The notes beneath the pieces were generated by a model that had not been told where the DNA came from, searched no databases, and saw only the letters and a list, made by a program, of their open reading frames with translations. A stretch of 8,033 nt of DNA from the NCBI GenBank assembly GCA_030039815.1, contig JASHUW010000448.1, forward strand, positions 1 to 8,033, given 5' to 3'. The DNA is from Alphaproteobacteria bacterium (lineage in GTDB: Bacteria; Pseudomonadota; Alphaproteobacteria; ATCC43930; CGMCC-115725). Position numbers and translations under genes: made by a program. Shown here piece by piece: positions 1-7,150 of this stretch (within the stretch, counting starts at the first letter, position 1; each line of letters opens with the position of its first letter).

Positions 1-502
1 CGAACGCATTGCCGAGGCGACGGTCGAGTTTCTGGCTCTGCAGATCGAGGGCGGGGTCGAGGCGATACAGCTCTTCGACTCGTGGGCAGGCGTCCTGTCG
101 CCGGAGGGATTTGAGCGCTGGGTGATTCGGCCGACAAAGCGTGTGTTGAAAGCCCTGAAAACGCGGTTTCCGCAAATTCCCGTTATTGGCTTCCCGCGCG
201 GCGCCGGTCTGTTTTACCAATATTACGCGACCGAGACTGGCGTCGACGCGGTGAGTCTCGATACGGCGACGCCGCCGGCGTTTGCGCGCGATCGGCTGCA
301 ATCGCGCGTCGCGGTTCAGGGCAATCTCGATCCAGTGCTCTTGCTGACGGGCGGCGCCGCGATGCGCGAGACGGTGCAGGCGATGCGGGCCGTTCTCGGT
401 CATGGGCCGTATATCTTTAACCTCGGACACGGCATCCTTCCTGAAACGCCACCGGAACATGTCGCTGAGCTGGCGGCCATGTTGGCCGAGCCGCTTCGCT
501 GA
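1..502 (+). CDS. hemE: Uroporphyrinogen decarboxylase, C-terminal half (5' end outside window)
   Basis: HemE decarboxylates the four acetate side chains of uroporphyrinogen III to give coproporphyrinogen III, in the cytoplasm, on the haem branch of tetrapyrrole synthesis. The frame is open from base 2 and gives 166 residues before TGA at 500-502, about half of the usual ~345-residue enzyme. Family hallmarks occur in order: the QLFDSWAG segment (about 70-95), PVIGFPRGAG, a VQGNLDP segment, and FNLGHGI near the C-terminus. The His of FNLGHGI (codon 428-430) lies in the conserved active-site loop. The N-terminal substrate-binding Arg/Asp region lies off the left edge. hemH follows after only 6 nt, so the two are almost certainly co-transcribed. 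An ATG-initiated reading from 122 would be a false truncation, because conserved sequence continues upstream of it. Identification is certain; only completeness is limited. Confidence 0.97.
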   Translation, partial: ERIAEATVEFLALQIEGGVEAIQLFDSWAGVLSPEGFERWVIRPTKRVLKALKTRFPQIPVIGFPRGAGLFYQYYATETGVDAVSLDTATPPAFARDRLQSRVAVQGNLDPVLLLTGGAAMRETVQAMRAVLGHGPYIFNLGHGILPETPPEHVAELAAMLAEPLR

Positions 503-508
503 TTGCGG

Positions 509-1456
509 ATGGCCCGCGTCGCGGTTGTGCTGATGAGTCTCGGCGGGCCGGATGCGCCACGAGCCGTACGACCGTTTCTGGTCAACCTGTTCAGCGATCC
601 GGCGATCATCGGCCTGCCGCAACCGCTGCGCTGGATACTGGCGCGGCTGATCGCCTGGCGGCGACTCAAGGCGGCGCGCGATATCTATGATCATCTCGGC
701 GGGGCATCGCCATTGCTGGCCAATACTGAGGCACAAGCGCAGGCGCTTGAAAACGTGCTAGGCGACCAATATCGCTGCTTTATTGCAATGCGCTATTGGC
801 ATCCGATGACGGGAGAAACAGTAGCGGCAGTCAAAGCCTGGAAGCCGGACGAGATTGTCTGCCTGCCGCTCTATCCGCAGTTTTCCACGACGACAACCGC
901 ATCTTCAATTGCCGCCTGGGAGCGCAAAGCGGCGCGCCAGGGTCTGAGCTGCACCACGCGGATTGTACAGCCATATCCCACCGCGCCGGGTTTCATCGCC
1001 GCGCTTGCCGGCTCGATCGAGTCGGTTCTCGAAGAGGCGGCGAGATCGAGCCGGCCGAGGCTGCTGCTGAGCGCGCACGGGCTGCCACTGAGGATTGTTG
1101 AGGCCGGCGATCCCTATCCAAAGCAGATCGAAGAGACCGCCCGCGCCGTGGTCACCGCGCTCGCCTGCCCCGATCTCGACTGGACGGTGTGCTACCAAAG
1201 CCGGGTTGGCCCGCTTGCCTGGCTCGGTCCGGCGACTGACGACGAGATTCGGCGCGCCGGTAAAGACCGCGTCGCGGTCGTTGTGGCGCCGATCTCGTTT
1301 GTTTCCGAGCATTCGGAAACGCTGGTGGAGCTTGATCGCGACTATCGCCGACTTGCGGAGGCGTGTGGGGTACCGGCGTACTACCGCGTGCCGACGGTCG
1401 GCGCCGATGCGCGTTTTATCGCGGCGCTCGCGGAGTTGGTCGAGGCGTCGGCGTGA
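509..1456 (+). CDS. hemH: Ferrochelatase
   Basis: HemH inserts Fe2+ into protoporphyrin IX to make protohaem, the last step of the pathway, at the inner face of the membrane. The 315-residue product has the normal bacterial length. Visible motifs are the LGGPD start (residues 11-15), the MRYWHPM segment (94-100), the LPLYPQFSTTT stretch (119-129), and the ferrochelatase signature LLLSAHGLP...GDPY with catalytic His190. Further on are YQSRVGP (229-235) and SEHSETL (266-272), whose Glu270 is the second conserved active-site acid. ATG 509 was chosen because family alignment begins at MARVAVVL. A TTG at 503 lies directly after the hemE stop and would add two residues. No strong Shine-Dalgarno is visible, so translation is probably coupled to hemE. 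The usual LNLGGPD motif reads LMSLGGPD here (Asn to Ser). I did not assign any Fe-S cluster from the five scattered Cys residues. Confidence 0.97.
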   Translation: MARVAVVLMSLGGPDAPRAVRPFLVNLFSDPAIIGLPQPLRWILARLIAWRRLKAARDIYDHLGGASPLLANTEAQAQALENVLGDQYRCFIAMRYWHPMTGETVAAVKAWKPDEIVCLPLYPQFSTTTTASSIAAWERKAARQGLSCTTRIVQPYPTAPGFIAALAGSIESVLEEAARSSRPRLLLSAHGLPLRIVEAGDPYPKQIEETARAVVTALACPDLDWTVCYQSRVGPLAWLGPATDDEIRRAGKDRVAVVVAPISFVSEHSETLVELDRDYRRLAEACGVPAYYRVPTVGADARFIAALAELVEASA

Positions 1457-1902
1457 GCGATTTTCTCGTCGCCGCGTATCCTTGGATCAAGGCGCTGCAC
1501 CTCGTCGGTGTCATCGCGTGGATGGCCGGTTTGCTCTATCTGCCGCGACTTTTCGTCTATCACGCGGACGCCCAGCCGGGGTCCGATAAGGCCGAGACGT
1601 TCAAGATCATGGAGCGCCGGCTGCTGCGCGGCATCATGAACCCGGCGCTGGTAGCGGTAGTGGTTCTCGGAGCCCTGCTGGCGGAGACGCCAGGCGTGGT
1701 CGACTGGCGGCAGGGGTGGATTTGGGCCAAGCTGGTCCTCGTTGGCGCGCTGCTCGGTTTTCACTTCTGCCTTGCGCGCTGGCGCAAACAATTCGCCGCA
1801 GACGCGATGCCGCATACCGCCCGCTTCTATCGTGCCGTTAATGAATTGCCGATGCTCGCGTTGATCGCCATCGTCATTCTTGTGGTGGTGAAGCCGTTTT
1901 GA
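1453..1902 (+). CDS. hemJ: Protoporphyrinogen IX oxidase, HemJ type (membrane protein)
   Basis: HemJ oxidises protoporphyrinogen IX to protoporphyrin IX, the step just before ferrochelatase, and replaces HemG/HemY in most Alphaproteobacteria. The product has 149 residues, the usual length, with four predicted membrane helices at about 12-35, 62-80, 88-108 and 128-147. Conserved features are the His in ALHLVGVIAWMAG (His16), MERRLLRGIMNPA (53-65), the Lys in WIWAKL (Lys93) and the NELP...VVVKPF C-terminus. His and Lys in these helices are, as I recall, essential in studied homologues. GTG 1453 was chosen because it gives the family N-terminus; upstream sequence in this frame is only hemH read out of frame. 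The overlap with the hemH stop is GTGA, typical of translational coupling. Older annotations call this family UPF0093 or CopD-like. Confidence 0.95.
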   Translation: MSDFLVAAYPWIKALHLVGVIAWMAGLLYLPRLFVYHADAQPGSDKAETFKIMERRLLRGIMNPALVAVVVLGALLAETPGVVDWRQGWIWAKLVLVGALLGFHFCLARWRKQFAADAMPHTARFYRAVNELPMLALIAIVILVVVKPF

Positions 1903-1945
1903 AGAAAAACCGAGCATCAGCGGCACTTTGCCCTTGCAAAGGCGT

Positions 1946-1974
1946 TTGACTCGCATATCTCAATTGGGTAAGGG
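1946..1974 (+). promoter_or_regulatory. Possible rho promoter (TTGACT-17-TAAGGG)
   Basis: A good -35-like box TTGACT at 1946-1951 is followed, after 17 nt, by TAAGGG at 1969-1974. The -10 match is poor. A start about 7 nt downstream would fall at the edge of the hairpin at 1982-1996, so the rho leader would begin with that structure. rho could instead be transcribed by read-through from the hem genes. This rests on consensus matching only. Confidence 0.25.
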
Positions 1975-1981
1975 TGAATTG

Positions 1982-2002
1982 AGCCGACCATCGGCTTTTC
2001 TT
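1982..2002 (+). terminator. Terminator-like hairpin after the hem genes
   Basis: AGCCGA (1982-1987), a CCA loop and TCGGCT (1991-1996) form a perfect 6-bp stem. It is followed by TTTCTT, giving a seven-pyrimidine run with one C from the last base of the stem. The site lies 80 nt past the hemJ stop and 118 nt before rho. The short stem and interrupted T-tract suggest a moderate terminator or an attenuator rather than a strong stop. It could end the hem transcript or lie within the rho leader. Confidence 0.5.
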
Positions 2003-2067
2003 CACACTTTCCCGTAATACTCCAGCAACTCCCGCCCGCAGGGATTCACCCGCGCCGGGCTTCCGCA

Positions 2068-2084
2068 GACAGGCCAGACCTGTC
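2068..2084 (+). other. Hairpin in the rho leader
   Basis: GACAGG (2068-2073) and CCTGTC (2079-2084) are perfect complements around a CCAGA loop. A smaller GCCC-TT-GGGC stem follows at 2091-2100, so the 50 nt before the rho start can fold. No T-run follows the hairpin, so it is not an intrinsic terminator. A role in rho autoregulation is inference only. Confidence 0.3.
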
Positions 2085-2120
2085 CACATAGCCCTTGGGC
2101 CCCATCGTGACGAAAGCTCC

Positions 2121-3377
<1,257 letters not shown>

Positions 3378-3412
3378 AGCTCATCATTTCACCGCGGCCT
3401 CCCGCAACTCAG

Positions 3413-3501
3413 CTATCCGCTACACGGTAAACACCGTCTGCCCGGTCGTCTTGCGCGCCTCAAGATCGCGATGCGCCTGCGCCGCGTCGCGTAGCGGATA
3501 G
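3413..3501. repeat. 11-bp inverted repeat around the qor 3' end
   Basis: CTATCCGCTAC at 3413-3423 is the exact reverse complement of GTAGCGGATAG at 3491-3501, with 67 nt between them. The left arm contains the qor stop codon (TAG, minus strand, 3422-3420). In qor mRNA this could form a long-loop hairpin ending the message. No T-run follows. A match of this length at this spacing can arise by chance in 8 kb, so function is uncertain. Confidence 0.35.
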
Positions 3502-4394
3502 GTCTGGTTGACCATGATCTTCACGGCGCCGCTCTTGACCACTGAGAACAGATCATTGGCAGCGGTTAGCAGCTCCTCGCGGGTCGCCGTGTAATTGCCC
3601 AATGTCGGCCGCGTCACAAAAAGCGATCCCTTCGCGGCAAGAATGCCGAGGTCGACCGGCGGCACCGCGCCCGATGACTGGCCGAACAGCGCCATCAATC
3701 CGAGCGGCGCCAAGCAATCGAGCGACTTGAAGAACGTGTCCTTGCCGACCGAATCGTAGACGACCGGCAACTTCTTGCCGCCAGTGATCTCATTGACCCG
3801 CGCGACAAAATCCTCGGTGCGGTAGAGGATCGGAAAGTCACAGCCATGGGCCCTCGCGAGGGCGGCCTTCTCCTCGCTGCCGACCGTCCCGATCACGGTG
3901 GCGCCGAGATGCTTTGCCCACTGGCAGGCGATGAGGCCGACCCCGCCGGCCGCGGCGTGAATGAGGATCGTCTCGCCGGGCTTCACGACATGGGTACGGC
4001 GAATGAGATACCAGGCGGTCATCCCCTTGAGCATCATCGCCGCGGCGTGCTGGTCGCTGATGCCATCCGGAACGGGCACGAGCTTGTCGGCCGGCATCAC
4101 GCGCTCTTCGCTATAGGCCCCGAGCGGACCCCCGGCATAGGCGACGCGATCGCCAGCCTTGAGGTCGGAAACGCCCGGCCCGACTTCCTCGACCACGCCA
4201 GCGCCTTCGCCGCCGAGTCCGCTGGGCAGCGCTACCTTGTAAAGCCCGCTGCGCTGATAGGTGTCGATGTAGTTGAGCCCGACCGCCTTGTGCTTAAGCC
4301 GCACCTGGCCCGGTCCCGGCTTGTCGACGCTGACTTGCTGCCAGGTTAAGACTTCCGGTCCGCCGGTCTGTTCAAAACGGATCGCTTGCACCAT
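3420..4394 (-). CDS. qor: Quinone oxidoreductase (NADPH), zinc-free MDR family
   Basis: This is a cytoplasmic NADPH-dependent reductase of the zeta-crystallin/Qor type, expected to reduce quinones by one electron or act on enones. The 324-residue length matches E. coli Qor, and the sequence tracks it closely throughout. Points of match are the GGPEVL segment (11-16), NYIDTYQRSGLY (41-52), LPSGLGGEGAG (56-66), GDRVAYAGGPLGAYS (81-95), nucleotide-binding AAAGGVGLIACQWAK (147-161), YDSVGKDT (213-220) and SLFVTRPTL (257-265). No catalytic zinc Cys/His set is present, as expected for this branch. The start at 4394 is supported by a strong GGAGG about 5 nt upstream on the minus strand. It is the last gene of the minus-strand yyaL-ogt-qor set, 82 nt after ogt. 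The exact substrate cannot be told from sequence. Confidence 0.93.
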   Translation of the reverse strand: MVQAIRFEQTGGPEVLTWQQVSVDKPGPGQVRLKHKAVGLNYIDTYQRSGLYKVALPSGLGGEGAGVVEEVGPGVSDLKAGDRVAYAGGPLGAYSEERVMPADKLVPVPDGISDQHAAAMMLKGMTAWYLIRRTHVVKPGETILIHAAAGGVGLIACQWAKHLGATVIGTVGSEEKAALARAHGCDFPILYRTEDFVARVNEITGGKKLPVVYDSVGKDTFFKSLDCLAPLGLMALFGQSSGAVPPVDLGILAAKGSLFVTRPTLGNYTATREELLTAANDLFSVVKSGAVKIMVNQTYPLRDAAQAHRDLEARKTTGQTVFTV

Positions 4395-4476
4395 CTCCGC
4401 CTCCCCAATTCGATGGAACGGGTTTTAGCGAAGAAACACGAAGACGGAAAAGCCTTTAGCCGCGGGCGGCGCGCCA

Positions 4477-4935
4477 TCACAACAGCGCCGGCACGCCAGC
4501 GCCTTCGAGCGCCAGCAGTGCCTGCTTGGTCACAAGCCCGCCCGCCCCGCTATAGCCGCCCATCCAACCTTTGCCCAGCACCCTGTGACAGGGGATAACG
4601 ATCGGGATCGGGTTGCGGCCGCAGGCGCGTCCGACGGCGCGGGGCGCTGAGCGCATCGCGCCGGCGAGATCGCCGTAGCTTCGCGTTTCGCCGTAAGGAA
4701 TGTCCTGCATCGCCGCCCAAACTCGTAGCTCGAAATCGCTGCCGGCGGGGCGCAGCGGCAGGTCGAAATCTTTGAGCTTGCCGCCAAAATACGCGTCGAT
4801 CTGGCGCGCCGCCTCGGACAGCAACGCGCTGCCGTTGCCGGCCGGGCCCTCGCCCCAATGCACGGCGACCAACGCTTCGCCGTCTTCTTCAAGCAGCAGA
4901 TCGCCGATTGGACTAGATATCGATAGTGAGTGCAT
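4477..4935 (-). CDS. ogt: Methylated-DNA--[protein]-cysteine S-methyltransferase
   Basis: This suicide repair protein transfers alkyl groups from O6-alkylguanine (and O4-alkylthymine) in DNA to its own cysteine. The 152-residue product carries an N-terminal ribonuclease-H-like domain (about 1-65) and the C-terminal winged-helix catalytic domain (about 67-150). Visible are FELRVWAAMQDIPYGETRSYGDLA (split here as FELRVWAAMQ at 68-77 and YGETRSYGDLA at 81-91), the RAVGRACGRNP segment with the arginine-finger position Arg99, and the active site IPCHRV with acceptor Cys116. There is no Ada N-terminal zinc/AraC region, so it is the stand-alone Ogt form and not a regulator. ATG 4935 is preceded on the minus strand by GAGGA at 8-nt spacing. 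The yyaL stop is only 33 nt upstream, so the two are probably co-transcribed. The symbol ogt is by family; adaB or mgmT is used elsewhere. Confidence 0.94.
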   Translation of the reverse strand: MHSLSISSPIGDLLLEEDGEALVAVHWGEGPAGNGSALLSEAARQIDAYFGGKLKDFDLPLRPAGSDFELRVWAAMQDIPYGETRSYGDLAGAMRSAPRAVGRACGRNPIPIVIPCHRVLGKGWMGGYSGAGGLVTKQALLALEGAGVPALL

Positions 4936-4950
4936 CGCAGCATTCCTCGC

Positions 4951-4970
4951 GCGAACGTTTTGCGAACGTT
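4951..4970. repeat. 9-bp tandem repeat / AACGTT hairpin at the yyaL-ogt junction
   Basis: GCGAACGTT occurs at 4951-4959 and again at 4962-4970, 11 bp apart. Because AACGTT is self-complementary, the two copies (4954-4959 and 4965-4970) also form a perfect 6-bp hairpin with a TTGCG loop. The second copy includes part of the yyaL stop codon, and the first lies just upstream of the ogt Shine-Dalgarno. It could be an operator-like element or an intercistronic mRNA hairpin, or neither. Confidence 0.4.
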
Positions 4971-6993
4971 AGCGCAGTTTCGCGAGCGCGTCGATCACTT
5001 CCTGCGACGTTACGATCGGCAACGAACAAACGGGACCCTCGCAGATATAGGCTGTCGGCTTACCACCGACGAGGGTCTTGCCGTGGGCGGGATGCGACGC
5101 CGGCAGTGCCTCGCCGGGCGCGACGCTCTGTACGATCCGGCGCGGCAAGGATACCGCGTAGACCGCGCGACGGAGCGCCGCCAACTCGGGATCGCCCGCT
5201 TTCCCGACGAGCACGATCTGCACCGGCGCCTGCGCCAGTTCCGCGTTGTTGATGAGAGTCCCGAGCGGGAAGAAATTTCGCGCCACTTCGCCCGCGAAGG
5301 TGCGGATGATTGTTTCGGCCCGCTCGCGATATCGCTGCTCGCCGGTCAGGATCGCGAGCCGAGTCAGCACGCCAACGAGGGTACCGTTGCCGGCCGGCAC
5401 AGCTGCGTCGGCGGCGGTCTTGGCTCGCGCGATGAGGCCCGGCGTGTCATTCGCGGCGAAGAAGTAGCCGCCGGCGTCGGTGTCCCAATAATGCCGGTCG
5501 AGCACGCCGATCCAGCCTTGCGCCACGGCAAGATAGGACGGATCCTGCGTCGCTTCGTGCAACGCCAGCGCCGCGCGGCAGAGATTGGCGTAATCGTCTA
5601 CCGTCGCCGGATGGCGAGCCCGGCCGGCGCGCCAGCTATGGAAGAGCCGCCCATCCGGCGCCGCCATGTCGCTCTGCACGAACGCAAAGGCGCGGGCGGC
5701 GAGCGCCAGCCAATCCGGGCGTTCGAAGACCGTCGCCGCCTGGGCCAGCGCGGCAATCATCAGCCCGTTCCAGTCGGCGAGCACCTTATCGTCGAGCCCC
5801 GGCCGCACGCGCGGGGCGCGCCGCGCAAAAAGCTGGGCTCGGCAACGGGCAAGCAATGCCTCGGTCTCGTCGGCCAGCAGTGCCGGATGATGCAGCCGGT
5901 TGAGAATATTGTGCCCTTCCCAATTGCCTTCCGGCGTCACGGCGTAGATTTCCTTGAAGATCGCCGCATCGGCCCCCAACGCCGCATCGATCTCCGCCGC
6001 GGACCAGACGTAGAATTTGCCTTCCTCGTGCTCGCTATCGGCGTCGAGGCTTGAGGCGAACCCGCCGCCCTCGGTCACCATTTCGCGCTCCAGCCAACCG
6101 ATTGTCTCGGCGATGCGCTGCGCGTAGAGCGGATCACGCTCCCCCTGCCACACGGTGGTCAGCAGGTCGATCAACTCGGCGTTGTCGTAAAGCATCTTCT
6201 CGAAATGCGGCACCAACCAGCGCGCATCGACCGAATAACGCGCGAACCCGCCGCCAAGATGATCGTAAATCCCGCCCTGGCAGATCGTCGTCAGCGTGCG
6301 CAGCACGGCGTCTCGATACGGCGCCTGCCGGGTACGCCGCCAGGCGCGCCAAAGCAGCTCGAAAATGCCGCATTGCGGAAATTTCGGCGCGGTGCCGATA
6401 CCGCCATTGAGCGGATCGATCTCGCGCAGCAAACGCTCCGCCATGCGATCATAGAGCGCGGGGTCGATCCCCTCGCCGGGCTGCGCTTGGCCCAGCTTCG
6501 CGAGCGCTTCGCGTAGGATGGTCACGTTTTTCGCAACTTTGTCGGGTTCGCTGCGATAGGTCTGCGCTACGCCTTGCAGAACCTGCGCGAACCCGGGCCG
6601 GCCCCAACGCGGCTCGGGCGGAAAATAGGTGCCGCCCCAAAACGGCTCCCCATCAGGCGATAGGAACATGGTCAGCGGCCAGCCACCCTGCTCGCCGAGC
6701 AGCGCCAGGGCGTGCTGATAGATTGCATCGAGGTCCGGCCGCTCCTCGCGATCGACCTTGATATTGATATAGAGAGCGTTCATCAACGCGGCGATGGCGG
6801 GATTCTCGAAGCTTTCATGTGCCATCACATGACACCAATGGCATGCTGCATAGCCGACCGACAGCAGGATCGGCTTGTTCTCGGCCTTGGCGGCCGCGAG
6901 GGCGGCCTCGCCCCAGGGCTGCCAATGCACGGGATTGTCCTTGTGCTGCAGCAGATAGGGGCTGGTTTCCTCGCCGAGGCGGTTGCGGTCCAT
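4969..6993 (-). CDS. Thioredoxin-domain protein of the YyaL/SSP411 (DUF255) family
   Basis: This is a 674-residue member of the family known as YyaL in Bacillus and SPATA20/SSP411 in animals. Its biochemical role is not settled. The N-terminal thioredoxin-like domain (about 1-165) holds NRLGEETSPYLLQHKDNPV and the redox-type motif CHWC (Cys51, Cys54). It is followed by KVDREERPDLD (79-89) and GGWPLTMFLSPDGEPF (103-118). The rest is an alpha/alpha six-hairpin barrel like GlcNAc 2-epimerases, with segments such as GGIGTAPKFP, YDHLGGGFARYSVD, VPHFEKMLYDNA, DDKVLADWNGLMI and TVDDYANL. The C-terminus has the family AYICEGPVC pair (Cys651, Cys656). No signal peptide is seen, so a cytoplasmic location is likely. 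ATG 6993 was chosen because the family N-terminus begins there and AGGAG lies 7 nt upstream on the minus strand. An upstream ATG at 7053 would add 20 unrelated residues. It is the first gene of the minus-strand set with ogt and qor. Confidence 0.92.
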   Translation of the reverse strand: MDRNRLGEETSPYLLQHKDNPVHWQPWGEAALAAAKAENKPILLSVGYAACHWCHVMAHESFENPAIAALMNALYINIKVDREERPDLDAIYQHALALLGEQGGWPLTMFLSPDGEPFWGGTYFPPEPRWGRPGFAQVLQGVAQTYRSEPDKVAKNVTILREALAKLGQAQPGEGIDPALYDRMAERLLREIDPLNGGIGTAPKFPQCGIFELLWRAWRRTRQAPYRDAVLRTLTTICQGGIYDHLGGGFARYSVDARWLVPHFEKMLYDNAELIDLLTTVWQGERDPLYAQRIAETIGWLEREMVTEGGGFASSLDADSEHEEGKFYVWSAAEIDAALGADAAIFKEIYAVTPEGNWEGHNILNRLHHPALLADETEALLARCRAQLFARRAPRVRPGLDDKVLADWNGLMIAALAQAATVFERPDWLALAARAFAFVQSDMAAPDGRLFHSWRAGRARHPATVDDYANLCRAALALHEATQDPSYLAVAQGWIGVLDRHYWDTDAGGYFFAANDTPGLIARAKTAADAAVPAGNGTLVGVLTRLAILTGEQRYRERAETIIRTFAGEVARNFFPLGTLINNAELAQAPVQIVLVGKAGDPELAALRRAVYAVSLPRRIVQSVAPGEALPASHPAHGKTLVGGKPTAYICEGPVCSLPIVTSQEVIDALAKLR

Positions 6994-7022
6994 GGGCTGG
7001 CTCCTGGAGGGGCTTCCGACGC

Positions 7023-7042
7023 GCGCGGCAGCGTTGCCGCGC
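7023..7042. repeat. Perfect 8-bp inverted repeat in the yyaL leader
   Basis: GCGCGGCA (7023-7030) and TGCCGCGC (7035-7042) are exact reverse complements around a GCGT loop. The element is 30 nt upstream of the yyaL start, just outside its Shine-Dalgarno. It lies 7 nt upstream of the proposed -35 box of the divergent ferredoxin promoter. It could be an operator shared by both directions or a stable hairpin in the yyaL 5' leader. No T-run flanks it, so a terminator is unlikely. Confidence 0.5.
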
Positions 7043-7048
7043 CGAGGG

Positions 7049-7077
7049 TTCACGGCGTAAGGTTTCGCTCGTATCCT
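7049..7077 (+). promoter_or_regulatory. Candidate sigma-70 promoter for the ferredoxin-mnmE transcript
   Basis: TTCACG (7049-7054) and TATCCT (7072-7077) are separated by exactly 17 nt and each matches consensus at four of six positions. A start near 7084 would leave a leader of about 67 nt that contains the hairpin at 7089-7105. On the minus strand a TAGGAT box (7078-7073) overlaps the same place without a good -35 partner, so the yyaL promoter is not resolved. Confidence 0.35.
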
Positions 7078-7088
7078 AAACGCAGTTC

Positions 7089-7109
7089 GGCGGATCGCCT
7101 CCGCCTTTT
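7089..7109 (+). terminator. Terminator-like (attenuator?) hairpin in the ferredoxin leader
   Basis: GGCGGA (7089-7094) pairs perfectly with TCCGCC (7100-7105) around a TCGCC loop and is followed by TTTT (7106-7109). It lies 41 nt before the ferredoxin start and just after the candidate transcription start. A competing fold, GGCG(7089-7092) with CGCC (7096-7099), uses the same left arm, as attenuators often do. The T-run is short, so strength is doubtful. Confidence 0.35.
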
Positions 7110-7150
7110 ACCGCTGAGACCAACGCCCGAGGGGCATTCCGGAGATTCGA

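Noticed and set aside
503..508. TTG 503 as the hemH start
   Set aside because: It would add only two residues outside the conserved N-terminus and has no clear ribosome-binding site. ATG 509 fits the family start better.
1926..1941. CTTTGC-CCTT-GCAAAG hairpin just after hemJ as the hem terminator
   Set aside because: The stem is perfect but no T-tract follows. The hairpin at 1982-2002 is the better terminator candidate.
1381..1956. Minus-strand open frame (191 codons) opposite hemJ
   Set aside because: It overlaps hemJ throughout and lacks membrane segments, motifs or its own context.
3378..3419. Bidirectional terminator between convergent rho and qor
   Set aside because: Only a 4-bp GCGG/CCGC stem (3394-3405) is visible and there is no T-run on either strand, so it is not supportable.
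3846..4349. Plus-strand open frame (167 codons) opposite qor
   Set aside because: It is an antisense shadow of the nucleotide-binding half of Qor, with no known motif and no ribosome-binding site.
4930..6054. Long plus-strand open frame (374 codons) antisense to the DUF255 gene and ogt start
   Set aside because: It lies wholly opposite well-conserved coding sequence, is rich in Arg, matches no family I recognise and has no supporting start signal. High-GC genes commonly leave such open antisense frames.
6994..7053. 20-residue N-terminal extension of the DUF255 protein from ATG 7053
   Set aside because: It has no family similarity, spans the 8-bp inverted repeat, and the ATG at 6993 has a much better Shine-Dalgarno and matches the family start.
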